A stretch of DNA of 64,000 nt from Spongilla lacustris (lineage: Eukaryota; Porifera; Demospongiae; Spongillida; Spongillidae). The notes below the pieces were generated by a model, which saw nothing but the letters and a program-made list of their open reading frames with translations, ran no database searches and was not told the origin of the DNA. Below are positions 57,260 through 64,000 of this stretch, piece after piece. Within the stretch, counting starts at the first letter, position 1, and every line of letters starts with the position of its first letter. Made by a program: the position numbers and the translations under genes. The stretch spans positions 4,559,005-4,623,004 of the forward strand of contig OX442423.1 in the NCBI GenBank assembly GCA_949361645.1, in the 5' to 3' direction.

Positions 57260-58376
57260 ATATAGAACACACGGCATAACAAACACACACATCTCAGGCC
57301 AACTGCCGAATACGTTTACGGCTGTTCATCCTTCTTGTATACCCTAGCCAAAATTCCGGCGGAGCTGGATAGAAATGAGTACAGGACTTAACCTCGTAGC
57401 AGATATTGGGTCTGGGAACGAGACTGCTATGGAGTGAGCGCGAGCGACCTTGCCTGCCAATTGATCCATATACAGTCATTAATCGCCAGGACACAGTGGA
57501 GAGTCCAGCTGTGAATATCCGCCGCCATGCATATGTTAATTCTTTAGCTAGTGGAAGGCAATATCCTTAACACACCTCCACGAGAACTTCTAGTATGTTA
57601 TCAAAAACAAGCCAGTCATCGTGGTCAACGTCAGAGCGATGCACATGCAGATAGATATATATACAATACATATAATTATATAATAATATAGGGACGGAAT
57701 CGCCCATGCATCTTAACGAGCGAGTCTCGTAGTCACACCTATATATATCATATTATGTAGTAGCTACTCCACAGCAGCGGTTCTATTGGGCTCGACCTTC
57801 GCGTTATGGGGGTTTCAAGCCTATCCAGTTGAAGTTCGATGTTGTACGTCTGGCTAGCGAGACTAGCGTATACCAAGAATTAGATTGATGGTGAGTGTAG
57901 AGCTATTACATTGTATATCCACAATACTATCAGATGGGTACAAATCTTGGTATAGGCGGCATAACAGATCACGTGACCTCTAGAATGCATCCAATGGCAG
58001 GGGCACGAGTACAACTTAATGTTTTGAGTTGCGCATGCGTATGCTTAGATCACTAAAATCGACGATAGCTGTAGTTTGGAAGGATTTTATGTAACAGCGA
58101 TGCCTATTCCTAACTTCCCTGCCATGCAGACATACAATGCATTTATTAAAAGACAATAACAATAATATTTTAATAAATTAATTAGCATTTTTAATAACGT
58201 GATAAATCTCTAAAGTACCTAGTGAGTTTAATGGTGCAATTAGATTTTTTTTATCACAATCGTATGCCGTGTTATGCATCGATGTCCACAATTTCTGGAC
58301 ATGCATATGCAGTGATAAAAAGTACAACATCCCCAAGCCTAGCCAGCAAACAATGAAAATGGCAGATATCCAGAAT
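57260..58376. other. Intergenic stretch, no gene seen
   Basis: AT-rich sequence with copies of the dispersed motifs TTGGGTCTGGGAACGAGACT (57405-57424) and ACGTCTGGCTAGCGAGACTA (57847-57866). The latter also occurs near 28399. Nothing coding was recognised. Confidence 0.4.
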
Positions 58377-58697
58377 CTAAGGACCTATGGACCTATGGGT
58401 ACCCCTGGACCTATGGGTACGTACCCCTGGACTTATGGGTACCCCTGGACTTATGGGTACCCCTGGTTATCCCTGGACCTATGGGTACCCCTGGACCTAT
58501 GGGTACCCCTGGACCTATGGGTACCCCTGGACCTATGGGTACCCCTGGACCTATGGGTACCCCTGGACCTATGGGTACCCCTGGACCTATGGGTACCCCT
58601 GGACCTATGGGTACCCCTGGACCTATGGGTACCCCTGGACCTATGGGTACCCCTGGACCTATGGGTACCCCTGGACCGCCGGATACCCCTGGACCTT
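58377..58697 (+). repeat. 18-bp minisatellite GGACCTATGGGTACCCCT
   Basis: Roughly 16 units, 12 of them perfect tandem copies at 58467-58674, with a degenerate start and end. The unit length is divisible by three and lacks stops, so all three plus frames stay open. One frame reads (MGTPGP)n, a Gly-X-Y pattern. Confidence 0.9.
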
Positions 58698-58843
58698 GAA
58701 TTATTTTTTCTTTGGGCATACCATTCTCTGCCCCTGCTCCAGTTCCTTTACAGTTGTTAGCATACTGAAAGTGTGGTCACACACTAACTTAGTTACAATT
58801 GGAGGATATCTGTATTCTTCTGCTGCAAAAGCAACTCGTGTAC

Positions 58844-59290
<447 letters not shown>

Positions 59291-59486
59291 TTATATTTAG
59301 TGAAAAAAGACAACTGTATGAGCAATCACAAGCTTGCAGATGCATAAACCGCGGCCGATATCCAATAATGTCTCTATAGCTGATACATGTACAATTATCT
59401 TTTGAAAGTCCGGGCTGTTTTGAGGGTCGTGGTTCGGCCTTAATATCGACGGCCGCTCCAAAAGCCAAGTCTGCATGGGGACGTGT

Positions 59487-59550
59487 AGTTGGGCGTAGCC
59501 CGACCTTCGCGTATTGGCGCCAATACGCGAAGGTCGGGCTACGCCCAACT
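59487..59550. mobile_element. 64-bp perfect palindrome, 9-bp duplication
   Basis: AGTTGGGCGTAGCCCGACCT and so on is mirrored exactly about GGCGCC. The direct repeat GGGGACGTG lies one base outside each end (59477-59485 and 59552-59560). Form and spacing resemble the 58-bp elements at 4098 and 6387, though the sequence differs. Confidence 0.6.
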
Positions 59551-59818
59551 AGGGGACGTGCATGTAGTCACTCTGATCGATCTTATATGGACCTAATTAA
59601 ACGTTTAGGTGAAAACAAAGCACAGTTGATAACAGCGTTTGTTCTCGGCCATATCAAGTAATTATAAAGAACATTGCATTTGGAAGTGAACCAAACTCGT
59701 CATGCATGTTGTAAGATACATGTATATAATTTACCACTTCCTGCATGTGGTGAGGTACGTACATGTATATGAGCCCACACGTTTCAGTGACCATCTCATT
59801 TCTTGCTATAGGTCAAGA

Positions 59819-60222
59819 ATGCTGAAGGAACTGTCTCTTCTTCTGACCCTGCTTGCCTTGTTCGCTGATGCCCGTCCCCAGCCTTACAAGGTTTGCTAAA
59901 ATCAATGACGATTTTAGCTAGTATATAGAAAGATCCTCGCCAATTAAATAACCTGTAGCTTAAGGATACCGCGGAGATGAGCGATAAGGCAGATATCAGA
60001 GGTGCGCATGAGGACGGCGACGTATTCGCTAGCAGGGACGACATTCTTAACGGTAAGAGCTGCATGCCCTGTTGAGAAAGAAGGCACATACCATATACAT
60101 TTTCATTTAAAAACAGATATGATTATCAGGTATATGAGGGGAAAGAATGCTGAAGGTTTGAAGGCACAGGTTAGAATCATATCTTGCCGCATATTACCAC
60201 CGTATTGTGAACAATGCAGGAA
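59819..60222 (+). CDS. 5' part of a secreted-protein gene, unrecognised
   Basis: Exon 1 (59819-59890) encodes a signal peptide (MLKELSLLLTLLALFADARP). Exon 2 (59965-60052) encodes DTAEMSDKADIRGAHEDGD and on. Exon 3 (60117-60222) ends CRILPPYCEQCR with a good GTAAGT donor. Phases agree across both introns (74 and 64 nt), and the third exon has three Cys. The rest of the gene is not seen; the tandem array begins about 370 bp further on and its units resemble the exon 3-intron 3 junction. The family is unknown; a small Cys-containing secreted protein or propeptide is possible. Confidence 0.5.
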
Positions 60223-60589
60223 GTAAGTATCAATGCATACAGCATAAAACAATGTGCCGGTATATAAGTTCATTACCGAATTTACCGTTTCGAAATGTCC
60301 GCCGGCGTCAGTTTTAAGATCTTAAATAAGCGCGTGAGATATACATATCGTAGCAAAGCAAGGATCGAATCCTGGTTATACATGTACAACATTTTCTTTT
60401 CAATCTTTCATGGAGAAATTAAGCATGTTGTGTTCACACCACAAAATGGGTGGCCATCATATACTTTTGTTTTTGCTGAGCGATGTAATGGTGCAATTTG
60501 AGAAATGTAACACCATGCATTCATCCTGCATTGTTCATAAACGGTTACAGGAATAAATGTTATGGTCCATTAATATGCCTACTTATTCT

Positions 60590-62323
60590 TTGTCACCATG
60601 GATTCTATATTATGAACATGCAGGAGGTAGATGTTACATTTCCCATTGCACCTTAACATGCCTACTTATTCCTTGTCACCATGGATACTATTATGAACAA
60701 TGCAGGAGGTAAGTATGAATGATGTTACATTTCTCATTGCACCTTAACATGCCTTGTCACCATGGATACCATTATGAACAATGCAGGAGGTAAGTATGAA
60801 GGATGCTGCATTTCTCATTGCACCTTAACATGCTTACTTATTCCTTGTCACCATGGATACTATTTTGAACAATGTAGTTTGTAAGTATCAATGATGTTAC
60901 ATTTCCCATTAATATTGCACCTTAATGCGCCTATTTATTCCTTGTCACCATGGATATTATTATGAAAATGTAGTTTGTAAGTATCAATGATGTTACATTT
61001 CCCATTGCTCCTTAACATGCCTAATTATTCCTTGTCACTACTGATATTATTATGAACACTGCAGGAGGTAAGTATGAATGATGTTGCATTTCTTATTGCA
61101 CCTTAACATGCCTTGTAACCATGGATACTATTATGAACAATGCAGGAGGTAAGTATGAATGATGTTGCATTTCTTATTGCACCTTAACATGCTTACTTAT
61201 TCCTTGTCACCATGGATACTATTTTGAACAATGTAGTTTGTAAGTATCAAAGATGTTGCATTTCTCATAAAGATTCATTGCACCTTAACATGCTTACTTA
61301 TTCCTTGCCACCATGGACACTATTATGAACAATGCAGGAGGTAAGTATGAATTATGTTACATTTCCCATTGCACCTTAACGCGCCTATTTATTCCTTGTC
61401 ACTATGGATACTATTATGAACAATGCAGATTGTGAGTATCAATTATAATGATGTTACATTTGCCATAGCACCTTAACATGCTTATGTATTCTTATTATGA
61501 ACAATACAGATTGTAAGTATCAATGTTGTTACATTTCCCATTGCACCTTTTAACATGCCTGTTTATTCCTTGTCACCATGGATTGTATTATGAACAATGC
61601 AGATTGTGAGTATCAATGATGTTACATTTTCCATTGTGCCCTAACATGCCTACTTATTCCTTGTCACCATGGATACTATTATGAACAATGCAGACAGTAA
61701 GCATCAATGATGTTACATTGCACCTTAAACATGCCTACTTATGCCGGCCTTAATACTATTATGAACACTGCAGCCTGTAAGTATCAATGATGTTACATTT
61801 CCCATTGCACCTTAACATGGCCTACTTATACCTTGTCATCATGGATACTATTATGAACAATGCAGCCTGTAAGTATCAATGATGTTACATTTCCCATTGC
61901 ACATAAAATGCCTACTTATGCCTTGTCACCATGGATACTATTATGAACAATGCAGCCTGTAAGTATCAATGATGTTACATTTCCCTTTGCACCTTAACAT
62001 GCCTACTTATTCCTTGTCACCATGGATGCTATTATGAACAATGCAGCCTGTAAGCATTAATGATGTTACATTTCCTGTTGCCCCTTATCATGCCTACTTA
62101 TGCCTTGTCACCATGGATACTATTATGAACAATGCAGCCTGTAAGTATCAATCAATGATGTCACATTTCCCATTGCACCTTAACATCCGTGTCACCATGG
62201 ATGCTATTACGAACAATGCAGTTTGCGGTAAGTATCAAATTTCCCATTGCCCCGCACCATGCCTACTTATTTCTTGTCACCATGCAAGGGCGGACGCAGG
62301 GGGGGGGGGTCCGGGGGGTCCGG

Positions 62324-62357
<34 letters not shown>

Positions 62358-62740
62358 AACCTGTATATGAATATAATTAATGTATATTAGCGTACTACAC
62401 GTGTCAATACACGTAGCGTACATACAATCCCCCTGTATGGAAAAATAGGAATGCACACCACAAAATTTTTCGCGCGCTTCACGCGCGCCCCTCCCCCTCA
62501 TCAATTATTCATGTCGGACCCCCCCCTCACCAAATTCCTGCATCCGCCCCTGCCATGGATACTATTATGAACAATGCAGTTAGTAAGTTTCATGATGTTA
62601 TACCTTAACATGCCCACATATTCCTTGTCACCATGGATACTATTATGATCAATGCAGCCTGTAAGTATCAACTTTCGCATTGCACTCTATAACATGCTTA
62701 CTATTATTCCTTGTCACCTTATGCTGGATACTGTTATGAT
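60590..62740 (+). repeat. Tandem array, 80-100-bp unit with splice-like sites
   Basis: About 23 units follow the pattern CCTTGTCACCATGGATACTA, TTATGAACAATGCAG, three to four variable bases, GTAAGTATCAATGATGTTAC, ATTTCCCATTGCACCTTAAC. Units differ by point changes and small deletions. In almost every unit TGCAG (acceptor-like) is followed a few bases later by GTAAGT or GTGAGT (donor-like). The 62285-62552 transposon interrupts it. Confidence 0.85.
62285..62552. mobile_element. CAAGGGCGG-ended element, CCATG duplication
   Basis: Ends CAAGGGCGGACGCAGG and the inverse of CAGGGGCGGATGCAGG; CCATG flanks both (62280-62284 and 62553-62557), and removing the element restores the array word CACCATGGATAC. 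It holds G and C runs and the GCGCGCTTCACGCGCGC segment shared with 32300-33196. Non-coding. Confidence 0.8.
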
Positions 62741-62744
62741 TAAT

Positions 62745-63862
62745 GCAGTGAATACATACAATGTATATCAGGTAAACTTGGTTTTGTAATTATTATGAAT
62801 TTGTAAGTCATGTGTTAATAAATAATTATTACTGTGAGTACCAAAGTTATTCGAGGTTTGTATGGAAATTATCTGCACACAGGTTGGCTATTTTGAAGCA
62901 ACCATTTGGATACCATTGGTGCTGCTGCTTATAGATATGTAGTGACTTTACATGTAATTTCATTAGGGCAGATATTTTGAACCGACTATTTTGCCTTTGG
63001 TCTTGCCAACAACATCTGCTGCATGGTTCACAGGAGTGTGAAAAAGCAATATTGTATTCACGTGCAGCGGCGCGCGGATCCAAAAAACGAGAGGGAGGGG
63101 GGGAGGGGAGGGGGGGAGGGAGGGGCTAGCTGCACTAATAAATTGTACCACTTAACAATTCATACATTGTAAAGCTAAGGAGGGGGAGGAGATTGCATAC
63201 AAAAAGACTGAAAAGTGCAATATCTTTTATACGGTACGGTGTCGATTATTAATTACGCTTTTCCAGAGATAATGTTTTTCGTATCATTGGTTTTAACTTG
63301 TTTTTACTACCAGGGATGATTGAGTACATGTCCGTATCTATACGTCAAAGTCGGTCAAACTGGCTGGATAATCATCCGCGTTGCGCTTGACCACAGTGTG
63401 GGTATTAGCATGCGTAACAGGCTAATTTTAGGGGTGTGGCATGAAACGATTACACCTGTACTGCAGGCTGTGTATGCATTACCAGCCTAAGGGTTAGCTA
63501 ATCATCAATCATGTTTGGGTTGTTTTAGCCATCTTAGCCTCTACAGTTCATAACATGGAAAGTGTCCCTGTGATTGGCAGAGCAGCCACACACAAAAGTT
63601 GCGACATAGGGTGGAGGTAGTGGCAGGAGAGAGGAATGGTTATACTTCAAGTACTTTGTTCTCTACTAAATTGAACTTGTAGAGAACATGCACAGCTTTT
63701 ATATGCCACTGCATGCACTATATCATTAAATGCAAAACAAATGCCATAATGGCTGAAACTGACAATGCAGTGATCAATGGAACGAGAATTCACACAACCT
63801 GTGTACCAAAAATGAAGAATCATGCTAGTCTTAAATTGACGGTGACATGCAACCTAATTAAC
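62745..63862. other. Intergenic stretch, no gene seen
   Basis: AT-rich sequence with a G-rich low-complexity block at 63091-63125. No supported coding frame. Confidence 0.35.
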
Positions 63863-64000
63863 CTAGAATGTTTCAATTGCAGGCTGTATCTCATTGTTCA
63901 AATGAGCACACTGGTACAGCAGCTCAGTAGCCATCCCTTTCAATTTCACTGCCTCCAGTGTGACACACAAAGTTCTGAGGGTTGGCACAGGTTCAGTCCT
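63863..64000 (-). CDS. Possible terminal exon cut by the window edge
   Basis: A 45-codon frame on the minus strand enters from the right edge, reading RTEPVPTLRTLCVTLEAVKL, then KGMATELLYQCAHLNNEIQP, and ends at a TAG (63865-63863). The residue mix is protein-like, but there is no splice site or homologue to confirm it. Confidence 0.25.
   Translation of the reverse strand, partial: RTEPVPTLRTLCVTLEAVKLKGMATELLYQCAHLNNEIQPAIETF

Noticed and set aside
56717..57288. Long Cys/Val and His/Thr ORFs on both strands
   Set aside because: They are translations of the (TG)n compound microsatellite; every frame is open for the same reason.
60590..62740. CRISPR-like repeat array
   Set aside because: The units lack distinct unique spacers, vary by point changes along their whole length and lie in an intron-bearing animal genome.

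Overview
The window is a piece of an animal nuclear genome. Its genes are split by many GT/AG introns, some very short (one is 38 nt). It carries (TG)n and (CA)n microsatellites, long G/C runs, an interstitial TTAGGG-type telomeric tract and a dense load of DNA transposons, MITEs and one LTR retrotransposon. The mix of compact introns, ZMYM1-like hAT, animal EnSpm-like and Gmr1-like elements would suit a marine invertebrate such as a sponge. That assignment is inference; the sequence alone does not fix it.

Host genes. Two paralogous CYP3-clan cytochrome P450 genes lie head to head. One runs on the minus strand from 28094 down to 2194 (528 aa). The other runs on the plus strand from 34671 to 50299 (525 aa). 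Both have 13 exons; exons 1-12 have identical lengths and phases, and all exons can be joined in frame from the sequence. A third, frameshifted copy of exons 3-5 lies between them (30677-31061, minus). Convergent with the plus-strand P450, and 205 bp from it, is an 11-exon secreted calcineurin-like metallophosphoesterase (52389 down to 50505, 324 aa). From 59819 a plus-strand gene begins with a signal peptide. Its third exon-intron junction resembles the unit of the large tandem array that follows (about 60590-62740).

Mobile elements. Intron 11 of the minus P450 holds a nested stack: a 3.4-kb TIR element (3724-7162) containing a hAT-like MITE, a telomeric tract, a foldback element, a TTAA-flanked MITE and two 58-bp palindromes. 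It is followed by a nearly intact ZMYM1-like hAT (7256-10118). Intron 6 holds a decayed hAT and a Gypsy-type LTR element (17996-23017) with integrase before reverse transcriptase (Gmr1-like order) and an inverted block in gag. The last intron of the plus P450 holds a 7.55-kb EnSpm-like transposon (42288-49840) with about 730-bp TIRs and 5-bp target duplications. It encodes an intact 810-aa transposase and, divergently, a 333-aa BEN-domain protein. The intergenic space (28.1-34.6 kb) and the right-hand third (52.8-64 kb) are mostly MITEs, minisatellites and microsatellites.

How the parts fit. The P450 coding frames survive because every large insertion lies in an intron. The non-autonomous CAGGG-ended elements share ends and subterminal sequence with the autonomous hAT, so it or a relative may have moved them. 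The EnSpm-like element looks self-contained. Exon coordinates given below were read by hand from splice signals and paralogue agreement.
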